Shown here: in pieces, positions 9,752 to 18,611 of the stretch | Numbering within the stretch: the stretch's first letter is position 1 | How the letters are laid out: each line of letters begins with the position of its first letter | DNA from: Pseudomonas chlororaphis subsp. piscium | GTDB lineage: Bacteria; Pseudomonadota; Gammaproteobacteria; Pseudomonadales; Pseudomonadaceae | Reading direction: 5' to 3' | Length of the DNA stretch: 64,000 nucleotides | Assembly (NCBI RefSeq): GCF_003850345.1 | Contig: NZ_CP027707.1 | Span: forward strand, 1,302,001-1,366,000 | Notes under the pieces: generated by a model | What the model was told of the DNA's origin: nothing | Databases searched by the model: none | Seen by the model: only the letters and a program-made list of their open reading frames with translations | Translations under genes and position numbers: made by a program

Positions 9752-12346
9752 TTATGCAGCCGCCACCGGTTCGCTTTCGGCAAGCGGTTTTGGCAGCGAC
9801 GACAGGAAGGCCATGACCAGCGCCGCCACATACGGCAGCGACTGCACCAGGAGCATGGTCACCCAGAAGCGCATGTCGTTGCTCGGCAGGCCACCCTGCA
9901 CCAGGTAGATACCCAGCGCCGCGCCCCACAACAGCAGCATGATGAACAGCTCTTCCCGGGCTTCCGAGATCGCCACCCAGAAGCCGTGGTTGTCGGCATT
10001 CTTCGGCGTGCGGAAGAACGGAATGCTGCTGGTGAAGAAGCCGTACAGCACCGCCTTGGCGATGGTGTGGGACAACGCCAGGCCCGCAATGGCCGCGCAG
10101 AACGCATCCTTGAGGTTGACCCCGACCGCACGGCGGTAGAGGAAGATGATCTTGCCGACCTTGAACACGAACAGCGCCAGGGGCGGGATCGCGAAGATCA
10201 GCAACGGCGGATCGACGCGCTGCGGCACGATGATCATCGCCGCCGACCAGAGCAGGGCGCCGAGGGTGAAGAAGATGTTCATGCCGTCCGCCACCCATGG
10301 CAGCCAGCCCGCGAGGAAGTGGTAGCGCTGGCCACGGGTCAGCTCGGTGTCCTTGCCGCGCAGCAGGCTGGCGGTGTGGCGCTTGATGATCTGGATCGCC
10401 CCATAGGCCCAGCGGAAACGCTGTTTCTTGAAATCGATGAAGGTATCCGGCATCAGGCCCTTGCCGTAGCTGGTGTGGTAGTACGCGGCCGACAGGCCTT
10501 TCTCGAACACCCGCAGGCCCAACTCGGCGTCTTCGCAGATGCACCAGTCGGCCCAGCCCAGTTCTTCCAGGACCGAACGGCGGGTCATGGTCATGGTGCC
10601 GTGCTGGATGATCGCGTCACGGTCGTTGCGGGTGACCATGCCGATATGGAAGAAGCCTTTGTATTCCGCGTAGCAGAGCTTCTTGAAGGTGCTTTCGTTC
10701 TGGTCGCGGTAGTCCTGTGGCGATTGCACCACGGCGATTTTCGGGTCGGCGAAGTGCGGCACCATGTGCTTGAGCCAGTTGCGGTCGACGCAGTAGTCCG
10801 AGTCGATCACCGCGATCACTTCGGCGTCCTTGGCGGTGTGCGGGATCAGGTAGTTCAGCGCGCCACCCTTGAAGCCGGCCAGGGGGGCGACGTGAAAGAA
10901 CTTGAAGCGCGGGCCGAGGGTTTCGCAATAGGCCTGCACCGGCTCCCAGACCGCCGGGTCCTTGGTGTTGTTGTCAATGATCAGGACTTCGAAGTCCGGA
11001 TAGTCGAGGTTGGCCAGGGCATTGAGGGTCTGTTTGACCATCTCCGGCGGCTCGTTGTAGCACGGCACGTGGATCGAGACTTTCGGCCGGTAGTTGGAGT
11101 CGCCTTCGACCGGAAGGAACTCGCGCCGACGCTTGTGCACCCAGACCGCCTCGGCCAGTTCATGGGCTTCGGTGAGCAGCACGATGAACACCCCGAGCGC
11201 ACCCAGGGCGAGCAGGAAGCCCACCGTCAGGCTGAACCAGGTGCTGTATTGCTGGCTATAGTCGTAGCCGATCCACACCAGCACCGAACCGCAGAGGAAG
11301 GCGATGAAGGTCAGGAAGGTCCGCCCACGCTGGCGCAGGGCCGAGCCGTCGATCATCAGCAGGGTCAGGGACAGCAGCGCCAGGACCACCGAACCGATGG
11401 CCAGCACGCGCCATTGCGGGATTGCCACCACCGGGCCTTCGAAGTTGAATTTCTGCTGGCGCGCGGCGTTGAACACACCCCAGTAGGCGCCCACCGAACC
11501 TTCGTCGCTGGCCTTCCACGGCTGGTCGAAGGCCTCGATCACGAAGTAGTTGTAGCCCTGGCGGTTGAGCTTGTTGACCAGGTTACGCAGGTAGATCGCC
11601 TGATCCGCCGGGCTGGCGTCGGCGCCGCCACGCATGCGGCCGTTGCTCGGCCAGCCTACTTCGGACAGCAGCAACGGTTTTTTCGGGAACATCTTCTTCA
11701 GGTCGCGGGCGCGGTCGAGGACGAACTGCCCGGCCTTGTCCATCGGGATGAATTCCCAGTAGGGCAGAACGTGGGCGGCGATCAGGTCGACGTGCTGCGC
11801 CAGTTCCGGGTGTTCTTCCCAGACGTGCCACTGCTCGGACGTGGTGACCGGCACCTTGACCGCGGCGCGCACGCGATCGAGCAGCACGCTCAACTGGTCG
11901 GCGGTGATTTCCTTGCGGAAGATGGCTTCGTTACCGACCACCACGCGCACCACACTGCGCGAGTTGTTGGCGATGTCGATGGCGCGGGTGATTTCACGCT
12001 CGTTGCGCTCCAGGTCCGGGCTGATCCAGATCCCCAGGGTCACGCGCAGACCGAACTCTTCCGCCAGCTTGGGGATGTTCTCCAGCGTGCCATCGACTGA
12101 GTAGGTCCGAATGTTGTCGGTCAGCTTGCTCATGATCTCCAGGTCGCGACGCATTTCATCGTCGGTCGGGAACTGGTCTTTCTGCGGGAACTGGCCCAGT
12201 TGGAAAGGCGAGTAGGAAAAGCCGGAGATTTGTGCAGGCCAATTGGGGGCGGAGACCGGGCGGTTGACCAGTGCCCAGAAGCCGGTGAACAGGGCGGCGA
12301 TTGCCAGAACCACCACCAGGTTGAGTCCAAATTTACGCGATGACAT
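9752..12346 (-). CDS. ndvB: NdvB-like membrane beta-glucan synthase, GH17 plus GT2 domains
   Basis: Large inner-membrane protein of 864 residues combining a glycoside hydrolase family 17-like domain (about 40-300, with SEVGWPSNGR) and a family-2 glycosyltransferase domain (about 400-650, with VPCYNEPPEM, DSDYC, CEDAELG and the processive QRFRW motif), flanked by several membrane spans. This architecture and its place directly upstream of dapE match P. aeruginosa ndvB, which makes cyclic beta-1,3-glucans linked to biofilm antibiotic tolerance. The start at 12346 (MSSRKFGLNLVVVLA) puts the first membrane anchor at the N-terminus; a longer TTG-started frame is possible but has no ribosome site. 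Confidence 0.85.
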   Translation of the reverse strand: MSSRKFGLNLVVVLAIAALFTGFWALVNRPVSAPNWPAQISGFSYSPFQLGQFPQKDQFPTDDEMRRDLEIMSKLTDNIRTYSVDGTLENIPKLAEEFGLRVTLGIWISPDLERNEREITRAIDIANNSRSVVRVVVGNEAIFRKEITADQLSVLLDRVRAAVKVPVTTSEQWHVWEEHPELAQHVDLIAAHVLPYWEFIPMDKAGQFVLDRARDLKKMFPKKPLLLSEVGWPSNGRMRGGADASPADQAIYLRNLVNKLNRQGYNYFVIEAFDQPWKASDEGSVGAYWGVFNAARQQKFNFEGPVVAIPQWRVLAIGSVVLALLSLTLLMIDGSALRQRGRTFLTFIAFLCGSVLVWIGYDYSQQYSTWFSLTVGFLLALGALGVFIVLLTEAHELAEAVWVHKRRREFLPVEGDSNYRPKVSIHVPCYNEPPEMVKQTLNALANLDYPDFEVLIIDNNTKDPAVWEPVQAYCETLGPRFKFFHVAPLAGFKGGALNYLIPHTAKDAEVIAVIDSDYCVDRNWLKHMVPHFADPKIAVVQSPQDYRDQNESTFKKLCYAEYKGFFHIGMVTRNDRDAIIQHGTMTMTRRSVLEELGWADWCICEDAELGLRVFEKGLSAAYYHTSYGKGLMPDTFIDFKKQRFRWAYGAIQIIKRHTASLLRGKDTELTRGQRYHFLAGWLPWVADGMNIFFTLGALLWSAAMIIVPQRVDPPLLIFAIPPLALFVFKVGKIIFLYRRAVGVNLKDAFCAAIAGLALSHTIAKAVLYGFFTSSIPFFRTPKNADNHGFWVAISEAREELFIMLLLWGAALGIYLVQGGLPSNDMRFWVTMLLVQSLPYVAALVMAFLSSLPKPLAESEPVAAA

Positions 12347-12577
12347 AGCTATTTCGGGTTCCAAAGGGTGTGGAACGGGGGAACGGTCGGCATGCGCCAA
12401 GCGGCGCGCATCCTACACTGGCCTTCGACTGAGCGTACAGCGCACAGGGGAAAGCCGCAGGTTGGGCAATCCAACTCGATTTAAGTTCTCGGCGACGAAA
12501 TTTTCAGATTGTTCCTTCATTAAAGCAGCCCTGACTGCCATTCATAGGGCAAAGATGCTCTTGGCGGGCATCGGCCC

Positions 12578-12583
12578 TATAAT
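12578..12583 (+). promoter_or_regulatory. -10 element TATAAT for tcdA
   Basis: A perfect -10 hexamer lies 27 bases before the tcdA start at 12610. No good -35 is seen 16-18 bases upstream, so a transcript start near 12590 is likely but not proven. The 12347-12609 gap between the divergent ndvB and tcdA genes holds nothing else I can name. Confidence 0.5.
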
Positions 12584-12609
12584 GCGCGCCGGTTTTTGGG
12601 GTAATGGTC

Positions 12610-13425
12610 ATGAGTACAGAAGATCCGCGGTTTGCTGGCGTCGCCCGTTTGTATGGCATCGAGGGGCTGGAACGCTTGCGCGCCGCCCATGTGGCGATCG
12701 TCGGGGTCGGCGGTGTCGGTTCCTGGGCGGCGGAAGCCATCGCTCGTTGCGGCGTGGGCGAGATCTCGCTGTTCGACCTGGACGACGTCTGCGTCAGCAA
12801 CAGCAATCGGCAGTTGCACGCCCTGGACAGCACGGTGGGCAAGGCCAAGGTCGAGGTCATGGCCGAGCGCCTGCGCGGGATCAATCCGCATTGCACCGTG
12901 CACGCGGTAGCGGACTTCGTCACTCGCGAGACCATGGCCGAATACATCACGCCAAACATCGACTGCGTGATCGACTGCATCGACAGCGTCAACGCCAAGG
13001 CGGCGCTGATCGCCTGGTGCAAGCGGCGCAAGATCCAGATCATCACCACTGGCGGCGCAGGTGGGCAGATCGACCCGACGCTGATCCAGGTCTGCGACCT
13101 GAACCGGACCTTCAACGACCCGCTGGCCTCGAAAGTGCGCTCGACCCTGCGCCGCGACTACGGTTTTTCCCGCACCGTGACCCGTCACTACAGCGTGCCT
13201 TGTGTGTTTTCCACCGAGCAGCTGCGCTACCCGAAACCGGACGGCAGCATCTGCCTGCAGAAGAGCTTTGTCGGCGATGGCGTGAAGCTCGACTGCGCCG
13301 GCGGTTTTGGCGCGGTGATGATGGTGACCGCGACCTTCGGCATGGTCGCGGCGACCAAGGCGGTGGACAAGCTGGTGGCTGGGGTGCGGCGCCCGGCGGA
13401 TCGGGTCAAGCCTGCAGCAAGTTGA
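12610..13425 (+). CDS. tcdA: tRNA threonylcarbamoyladenosine dehydratase TcdA (CsdL)
   Basis: E1-like ATP-dependent enzyme that cyclises t6A to ct6A at position 37 of ANN-decoding tRNAs. It is 271 residues long and has the ThiF/MoeB nucleotide loop VGVGGVGSWAAEAIARCGVG, the DLDDVCVSNSNRQ segment and TTGGAGGQIDPT. The ATG at 12610 is favoured over one at 12604 because GGGG sits eight bases before it. In E. coli TcdA works with the cysteine desulfurase CsdA and sulfur acceptor CsdE; both are encoded in the facing operon 90 bases away, which strengthens the call. Confidence 0.93.
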   Translation: MSTEDPRFAGVARLYGIEGLERLRAAHVAIVGVGGVGSWAAEAIARCGVGEISLFDLDDVCVSNSNRQLHALDSTVGKAKVEVMAERLRGINPHCTVHAVADFVTRETMAEYITPNIDCVIDCIDSVNAKAALIAWCKRRKIQIITTGGAGGQIDPTLIQVCDLNRTFNDPLASKVRSTLRRDYGFSRTVTRHYSVPCVFSTEQLRYPKPDGSICLQKSFVGDGVKLDCAGGFGAVMMVTATFGMVAATKAVDKLVAGVRRPADRVKPAAS

Positions 13426-13428
13426 TTC

Positions 13429-13502
13429 TGTAGGAGCGAGGCTTGCCCGCGATAGCGGTGTACCTGACACACTGCATTTCGCGGGCAAGCCTCGCTCCTA
13501 CA
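13429..13502. repeat. REP doublet (inverted pair)
   Basis: Compact inverted pair (TGTAGGAGCGAGGCTTGCCC facing GGGCAAGCCTCGCTCCTACA) that begins four bases after the tcdA stop and ends 11 bases before the csdE stop on the other strand. It fills the convergent junction completely. Confidence 0.88.
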
Positions 13503-13512
13503 GGGATGGGTG

Positions 13513-13917
13513 TCAGGCTGAGAGTTCGCGCATCCGCTGCAATACCGCATTCAGCCCATTGCTGCGCGACGGTGACAGCTGGCGCGACAGGCCCAACTGA
13601 TTGAACCAGTCCGGCAAATCCACCCGTTGCAGCTCCTCGGCGGACAAGCCGTTGACCCGCGCCAGCAGCAGGGCCACCAAGCCGCGGATCAGGCGCGCAT
13701 CGCTGCTGGCGGCGAACTGCCAGTGACCGTCCTGCAAGGTGCCCACCAGCCAGACCTGGCTTTCACAGCCATGCACCCGATTGGCCTCGACCTTGTCGGC
13801 TTCAGCCAGCGGCGCCAGGCGCTCGCCCCATTGCATCAGCAAGCGTGCGCGCTGTTCCCAGCCGGGAGCGCCCTGGAAACTGTCGAGGGCGGCCAGGGCT
13901 TCGGCGGGCAGGCTCAT
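13513..13917 (-). CDS. csdE: SufE-family sulfur acceptor (CsdE-like)
   Basis: Small cytosolic protein of 134 residues that accepts persulfide sulfur from the desulfurase encoded just upstream. The SufE signature HGCESQVWL is present with the sulfur-accepting cysteine at residue 51. Its ATG overlaps the stop of csdA (ATGA), a translational coupling typical of a stoichiometric pair. Assignment to CsdE rather than SufE rests on its neighbours: csdA and the facing tcdA, and no sufBCD genes nearby. Confidence 0.9.
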   Translation of the reverse strand: MSLPAEALAALDSFQGAPGWEQRARLLMQWGERLAPLAEADKVEANRVHGCESQVWLVGTLQDGHWQFAASSDARLIRGLVALLLARVNGLSAEELQRVDLPDWFNQLGLSRQLSPSRSNGLNAVLQRMRELSA

Positions 13918-15119
13918 CGCAACAGCTCCAGGGCCTGATCGAGGGCCTCGAAGAAGCGCTCCAGGTCCTCGGAGTCGTTGTACAGCGCCAGGGACACGCG
14001 GATCGCCCCGGCCAGGCCGAAGCTTTTCAGCAGCGGCATGGCGCAGTGATGACCGGCGCGCACGGCGATCCCCTGCTCGGTCAGCAGGTGGGCCAGGTCG
14101 GCGTTGTGCACGCCATCGACCACGAAGCTGACCAGCGCCAGCTGCGGCTTGCCCAGCAGGCGCAGGCCTTTGCGGGCCAGCAGGCCGTGCAACAGGTAGT
14201 CGTGCAGCGCGGCTTCATGGGCACTGACGGCGTCCTGATCCAGGCCGCTGAGGTAGTCCAGGGTTGCGCCGAGGCCGATCACGCTGGCGATCGGCGGAGT
14301 ACCGGCTTCGAAACCCAGTGGGGCAGGGCGGAAGCTGGCGTGCTGGTACTCGGCCAGCTGGACCATCTCGCCGCCAAACTGCCAGTGGCGCAGGCCTTGC
14401 AACGCCTCGGTGCGCCCGTAGAGCACGCCGACGCCGTCCGGGCCGTAGAGCTTGTGGCTGGAGAACACATAGAAATCGCAGCCCAGCGCCTGCACATCGT
14501 GGCGGCCGTGGACCACGCCCTGGGCGCCGTCGACCACGGTCAGGGCGTCGTGAGCCTTGGCCAGGGCCAGCAGCTGCGATAGGGGCTGCCAGGCACCGAG
14601 CACATTGGACAGCTGGCTGACGGCCAGCAGCCGGGTGCGTGGGCCGATCAGGCGGGCCGCGGCGCCGAGATCGATCAGGCCGTCGTCGTCCAGTGGCAGG
14701 ACCACCAGGTTGAGGCTGCGACGGTGTGCCAGTTGCTGCCAGGGCAGCAGGTTGGCGTGATGCTCCAGGGCGCTGATGACAATCTCGTCGCCCGGGTTGA
14801 ATTGATGTTCCAGGCCATAGGCCAGGAGGTTCAGCGCGGAGGTCGCGCCGTGGGTAAAGATGATCTGCCCGCTGTCACCGGCATTCAGCCACTGCGCCAC
14901 CTTGTGCCGGCTGTTCTCGAACGCCTGGGTGGCGTGAGCGCCGGGCAGGTGCTGCGCGCGATGCACGTTGGCCGCGCCATTGGCGTAGTAGTGCGTCAGT
15001 GCGTCCAGCAGGGCTTGGGGTTTTTGCGTGGTGGCGGCGTTGTCCAGGTAGGTCTGGTCCTGCCGTTGCAGGGCGGCGATGGCCGGGAAGTCGGCACGCC
15101 AGGGGGAGGCTACAAGCAT
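13914..15119 (-). CDS. csdA: cysteine desulfurase CsdA/SufS family
   Basis: Class-V aminotransferase fold enzyme of 401 residues that removes sulfur from cysteine as a persulfide. The PLP lysine is K223 in SSHKLYGPDG and the persulfide cysteine is C359 in RAGHHCAMP, the short-loop group II arrangement of SufS/CsdA. The conserved TYLDNAATTQKP N-terminus supports the start at 15119. It overlaps csdE by four bases and lies 76 bases downstream of dapD. With csdE and tcdA it probably supports ct6A tRNA modification. Confidence 0.93.
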   Translation of the reverse strand: MLVASPWRADFPAIAALQRQDQTYLDNAATTQKPQALLDALTHYYANGAANVHRAQHLPGAHATQAFENSRHKVAQWLNAGDSGQIIFTHGATSALNLLAYGLEHQFNPGDEIVISALEHHANLLPWQQLAHRRSLNLVVLPLDDDGLIDLGAAARLIGPRTRLLAVSQLSNVLGAWQPLSQLLALAKAHDALTVVDGAQGVVHGRHDVQALGCDFYVFSSHKLYGPDGVGVLYGRTEALQGLRHWQFGGEMVQLAEYQHASFRPAPLGFEAGTPPIASVIGLGATLDYLSGLDQDAVSAHEAALHDYLLHGLLARKGLRLLGKPQLALVSFVVDGVHNADLAHLLTEQGIAVRAGHHCAMPLLKSFGLAGAIRVSLALYNDSEDLERFFEALDQALELLR

Positions 15120-15195
15120 GGTGGCAGAACTCGTTTGAACAGGCCGGGCGCCGATGATAAGCGCCCGGCCGGTCGCAGTGGAACCGAATCGCTGC

Positions 15196-16230
15196 TTAGT
15201 TGTGAGCGTGCAGCGCTTCGTTCAGCTCGATGGCCGATTTGTGGGTCTTGCACTCCACGGCACCGGTCTCCGAATTGCGGCGGAACAGCAGGTCCGGCTG
15301 GCCGGCCAGTTCGCGGGCCTTGAGCACCTTGACCAGCTGGTTGTTCTCGTCCAGCAGCGCCACCTTGGTCCCGGCGGTCACGTACAGGCCCGATTCCACG
15401 GTGTTGCGGTCGCCCAGCGGGATACCGATACCGGCGTTGGCGCCGATCAGGCAGCCTTCGCCGACCTTGATCACGATGTTGCCGCCGCCCGACAGGGTGC
15501 CCATGGTCGAGCAGCCGCCGCCCAGGTCGGAACCCTTGCCGACGAATACGCCCGCGGAAACCCGGCCTTCGATCATGCCCGGGCCTTCGGTGCCGGCGTT
15601 GAAGTTGACGAAACCTTCGTGCATCACCGTGGTGCCTTCGCCGATGTAGGCGCCCAGGCGAATACGCGCGCTGTCAGCGATACGCACGCCGCTCGGTACC
15701 ACGTAGTCGGTCATTTTCGGGAACTTGTCCACCGAGAACACTTCCAGCAGCTCGCCGCGCAGGCGGGCTTCCAGTTGACGCTCGGCCAGTTCGCCGAGGT
15801 CTACCGCGCCCTGGTTGGTCCAGGCCACGTTCGGCAGCAGCGGGAAGATCCCGGCCAGGTTCAGGCCGTGCGGCTTGACTAGGCGGTGGGACAGCAGGTG
15901 CAGCTTCAGGTAGGCCTCCGGGGTGGAGGTCAGCTGGGCGTCTTCGGCCAGCAGGGTGGCGACCAGCGGCTTGTGGCTCTCGGCCAGGCGGGTCAGTAGC
16001 GCGGCCTGGGTGGCGTCGATGCTTTTCAGCGCTTCGGCCAGTTGCGAGGCCTGGGCGGTGGTGAAGGCGATGGCCTGGTTGCCTTCGCTGTAGCCCAGCA
16101 CCGGGGCGATGGCGGCAAGGATTTCCGCGGATGGCTTGAGCAGGGGAGCGGCGTAGAACACTTCCAGCCACGCGCCTTGACGGTTTTGAGTGCCGACACC
16201 AAAGGCCAGGCTGAACAGGGTAGTGGACAT
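15196..16230 (-). CDS. dapD: 2,3,4,5-tetrahydropyridine-2,6-dicarboxylate N-succinyltransferase DapD
   Basis: Transfers succinate from succinyl-CoA in the diaminopimelate pathway. The product is 344 residues, the longer DapD type found in Pseudomonas rather than the 274-residue E. coli form. The C-terminal half is a left-handed beta helix of hexapeptide repeats (about 190-300, including GAYIGEGTTVMHEGFVNFNA and GGGNIVIKVGEGCLIGANAG). The start at 16230 (MSTTLFSLAFGVG) has a good AGAGG sequence upstream. It sits between the ArsC-like gene and csdA on the same strand. Confidence 0.95.
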   Translation of the reverse strand: MSTTLFSLAFGVGTQNRQGAWLEVFYAAPLLKPSAEILAAIAPVLGYSEGNQAIAFTTAQASQLAEALKSIDATQAALLTRLAESHKPLVATLLAEDAQLTSTPEAYLKLHLLSHRLVKPHGLNLAGIFPLLPNVAWTNQGAVDLGELAERQLEARLRGELLEVFSVDKFPKMTDYVVPSGVRIADSARIRLGAYIGEGTTVMHEGFVNFNAGTEGPGMIEGRVSAGVFVGKGSDLGGGCSTMGTLSGGGNIVIKVGEGCLIGANAGIGIPLGDRNTVESGLYVTAGTKVALLDENNQLVKVLKARELAGQPDLLFRRNSETGAVECKTHKSAIELNEALHAHN

Positions 16231-16264
16231 GCTGTTACCTCTTACAAAATTGAACGGGCAGGCG

Positions 16265-16627
16265 TTATTTGATTTCTGCCGCGTAGATATCGGGCTTGAA
16301 GCCAATCAGGGTTCGGTTACCGAGATCGAGCACCGGGCGCTTGATCATCGAGGGTTGTGCGAGCATCAGTTCGATCGCTTTCGCCTGGTCGAGATCGGCT
16401 TTGCGTTCGTCGTCGAGTTTGCGAAAGGTCGTGCCCGCACGGTTCAGCACCACCTGCCAGCCGTGCTCGTTGCACCACTGGGCCAGGTGTTCGCGGTCGA
16501 TTCCGACCGCTTTGTAGTCATGGAAGTCGTAGCTGACAGCGTGTTCATCGAGCCAGGTGCGCGCCTTTTTCATGGTGTCGCAGGCTTTGATGCCGAAAAG
16601 GTGCAACGTTTTGCTTGAAGCGGTCAA
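16265..16627 (-). CDS. ArsC/Spx-family reductase (YffB-like)
   Basis: Thioredoxin-fold protein of about 120 residues in the ArsC/Spx superfamily. The single N-terminal cysteine lies in FGIKACDTMKKA (C16), the pattern of YffB proteins rather than true arsenate reductases. The C-terminal RPVLDLGNRTLIGFKPD block is conserved in the group. I place the start at a TTG (16627), because a G-rich ribosome site lies seven bases before it and the protein then begins MTASSKTLHLFG; a GTG at 16666 has none. It is immediately upstream of dapD, a neighbourhood conserved in Pseudomonas. The substrate is unknown. Confidence 0.75.
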   Translation of the reverse strand: MTASSKTLHLFGIKACDTMKKARTWLDEHAVSYDFHDYKAVGIDREHLAQWCNEHGWQVVLNRAGTTFRKLDDERKADLDQAKAIELMLAQPSMIKRPVLDLGNRTLIGFKPDIYAAEIK

Positions 16628-16852
16628 GGAATTGCCCCCTTTTGAGATGCTGGAGTTAAAGGTCACGGATTATGCCATGCTCGCGCCGGTTCGGCGTCGG
16701 CGAAGGCCCGGCTTTGTAGCTTTGTGTGACAGCAGCATGGACCGCTTGCGACTTTTGTGCAGCGGCGAGGCCCGAGCTTAAGCGGCTAATATGGCACTTC
16801 GACGGTAACCTGTTGCCTGAAGTCTGCTGCTGATCGATTGGGAAACCGCTTT

Positions 16853-18499
16853 ATGCAAACCGCTTATACCGTCCTTATCCTGCTGATGCTGGTGAGCCTC
16901 TCGCGGCTGGTCGGACGGGTGATTCCGCTACCGTTGCCGCTGCTGCAGATCGCCGCCGGGGCCTTGCTGGCCTGGCCCACCCTGGGGTTGCACGTGGCCC
17001 TGGACCCTGAGTTGTTCCTGTTTCTGTTCCTGCCGCCGCTGCTGTTCTCCGATGGCTGGCGCATGCCCAAGCGTGACCTGTGGCGCTTGCGCGGCCCGAT
17101 CCTGACCCTGGCCGTGGGCCTGGTGCTGTTCACCGTGGTGGGCGCCGGTTATTTCATTCACTGGTTGCTGCCGACCATTCCCTTGCCAGTAGCCTTTGCC
17201 CTGGCGGCTGTCTTGTCGCCCACCGACGCGGTGGCGGTCTCGGCGATTTCCCAGAATCGCCTGCCGACGCCCTTGATGCACATGCTCCAGGGCGAGGCGT
17301 TGATGAACGACGCGTCTGGCCTGGTGACCTTCAAGTTCGCCCTGGCGGCGGCCGTGACCGGGGTGTTTTCCCTGGCCAATGCCAGCCTGACCTTTGTCCT
17401 GGTGGCCGTGGGTGGCCTGGCGGTCGGCGTGGCTCTGAGCTGGCTGGTGGGGCGCTTGCGTGCCTGGATGATCGCCCGCGGCTGGGATGACCCGGCGACC
17501 CATGTGGTGTTCATGCTGTTGCTGCCGTTCGCCGCCTACGTGCTGGCCGAGCGCCTGGGTGCCTCGGGCATTCTCTCGGCGGTGGCGGCGGGGATGATGC
17601 AGAGCTGGCTCGATCTGTTGCCACGGCAGACCAGCACGCGCTTGCTCAACCGCAGTGTCTGGTCGTTGCTGGAGTTCGCCTTCAATGGCCTGATCTTTCT
17701 GCTGTTGGGCCTGCAACTGCCCGACATCATCAAGGCCGTGGTCAGCCACGAAACCACCTTGTGGCCGACCCTGTTCTATCGCTGCCTGGATGTCGGGGCG
17801 ATTTTCCTGGTGCTGCTGGTACTGCGGTTTATCTGGGTGCAAAGCATCTGGCGCCTGTCCGGCCTGTTGCGCCGCTGGCGTGGCAAGGGCGAGCTGACGC
17901 TGGTGCCGACCGCGCGTTCCTGCTGGTTGCTGACGGTGGGCGGGGTGCGCGGGGCGGTGACCCTGGCAGGTGTCATGTCGGTGCCGTTGTTGCTGGGGGC
18001 GGGCGAAGCCTTTCCCGAGCGCGACCTGCTGATCTTCATTGCCGCCGGGGTGATCCTGTTGTCGTTGATCGCCGCCTGTATCGCCTTGCCGCTGTTGCTG
18101 CGGGGCATCCAGAAGAGCCCCGACGAGAAGCGCCATGCCGAAGTGCGTGACGCCTGGCGCAAAACCGCCGAGGCGGCGATCCATGCCCTGGAGGCCGAGG
18201 AAGTGGCTGACGCAGCGAATTCGCCGGATGCGGCCCAGTCGGCGCTGGCCACCGAGCTCAAGGGGCGGCTGATGTCGGAGTATCGCCATCAACTGGAGGT
18301 GTTCAACGATTCCGCCGAAGCCCAGGCGCTGGCGTTTCAGATGGACTTGCTGGAGCGCAAGTTGCGCTTGAAGGCGCTGCGGGCGCAGCGGCTGGAGTTG
18401 TATCGGTTGAGCCGCCAGCACCAGATCGGCGACGACGTGTTGCGCGAGGTCTTGGGCGAGCTGGACCTCAGCGAGGCCAATCTGGGGCAGGTGAAATAA
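16853..18499 (+). CDS. Na+/H+ antiporter, CPA1 family
   Basis: Polytopic inner-membrane protein of 548 residues with about 11-12 hydrophobic segments, then a cytosolic C-terminal tail (about 430-548) rich in charged helices. The transport core carries SPTDAVAVSAI and GEALMNDASGLVTF, the ion-binding motifs of the NhaP/YjcE group. The ATG at 16853 (MQTAYTVLILLM) is preferred to a TTG 15 bases earlier. It diverges from the ArsC-like gene and converges on dapC across a REP doublet. Ion preference (Na+ or K+) cannot be predicted. Confidence 0.85.
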   Translation: MQTAYTVLILLMLVSLSRLVGRVIPLPLPLLQIAAGALLAWPTLGLHVALDPELFLFLFLPPLLFSDGWRMPKRDLWRLRGPILTLAVGLVLFTVVGAGYFIHWLLPTIPLPVAFALAAVLSPTDAVAVSAISQNRLPTPLMHMLQGEALMNDASGLVTFKFALAAAVTGVFSLANASLTFVLVAVGGLAVGVALSWLVGRLRAWMIARGWDDPATHVVFMLLLPFAAYVLAERLGASGILSAVAAGMMQSWLDLLPRQTSTRLLNRSVWSLLEFAFNGLIFLLLGLQLPDIIKAVVSHETTLWPTLFYRCLDVGAIFLVLLVLRFIWVQSIWRLSGLLRRWRGKGELTLVPTARSCWLLTVGGVRGAVTLAGVMSVPLLLGAGEAFPERDLLIFIAAGVILLSLIAACIALPLLLRGIQKSPDEKRHAEVRDAWRKTAEAAIHALEAEEVADAANSPDAAQSALATELKGRLMSEYRHQLEVFNDSAEAQALAFQMDLLERKLRLKALRAQRLELYRLSRQHQIGDDVLREVLGELDLSEANLGQVK

Positions 18500-18511
18500 C
18501 GCCTCTGTTCC

Positions 18512-18601
18512 TGTAGGAGCGAAGCTTGCTCGCGATGAAGGATAACGCGGTGTATCAGGTGTACGGCGTCGTCTCTATCGCGGGCAAGCCTCGCTCCTAC
18601 A
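18512..18601. repeat. REP doublet (inverted pair)
   Basis: Inverted pair between the convergent antiporter and dapC genes. The arms are TGTAGGAGCGAAGCTTGCTC and GGGCAAGCCTCGCTCCTACA, so the two halves come from slightly different REP variants. Confidence 0.87.
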
Positions 18602-18611
18602 GGGGCGTGAG

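Noticed and set aside
16667..16852. Possible small gene between the ArsC-like gene and the antiporter
   Set aside because: Short frames exist but lack ribosome sites and codon bias; the stretch is probably just the divergent promoter region.
2765..18601. REP units as a CRISPR array
   Set aside because: The units are inverted pairs scattered between genes, with no regular spacing, spacers or cas genes.
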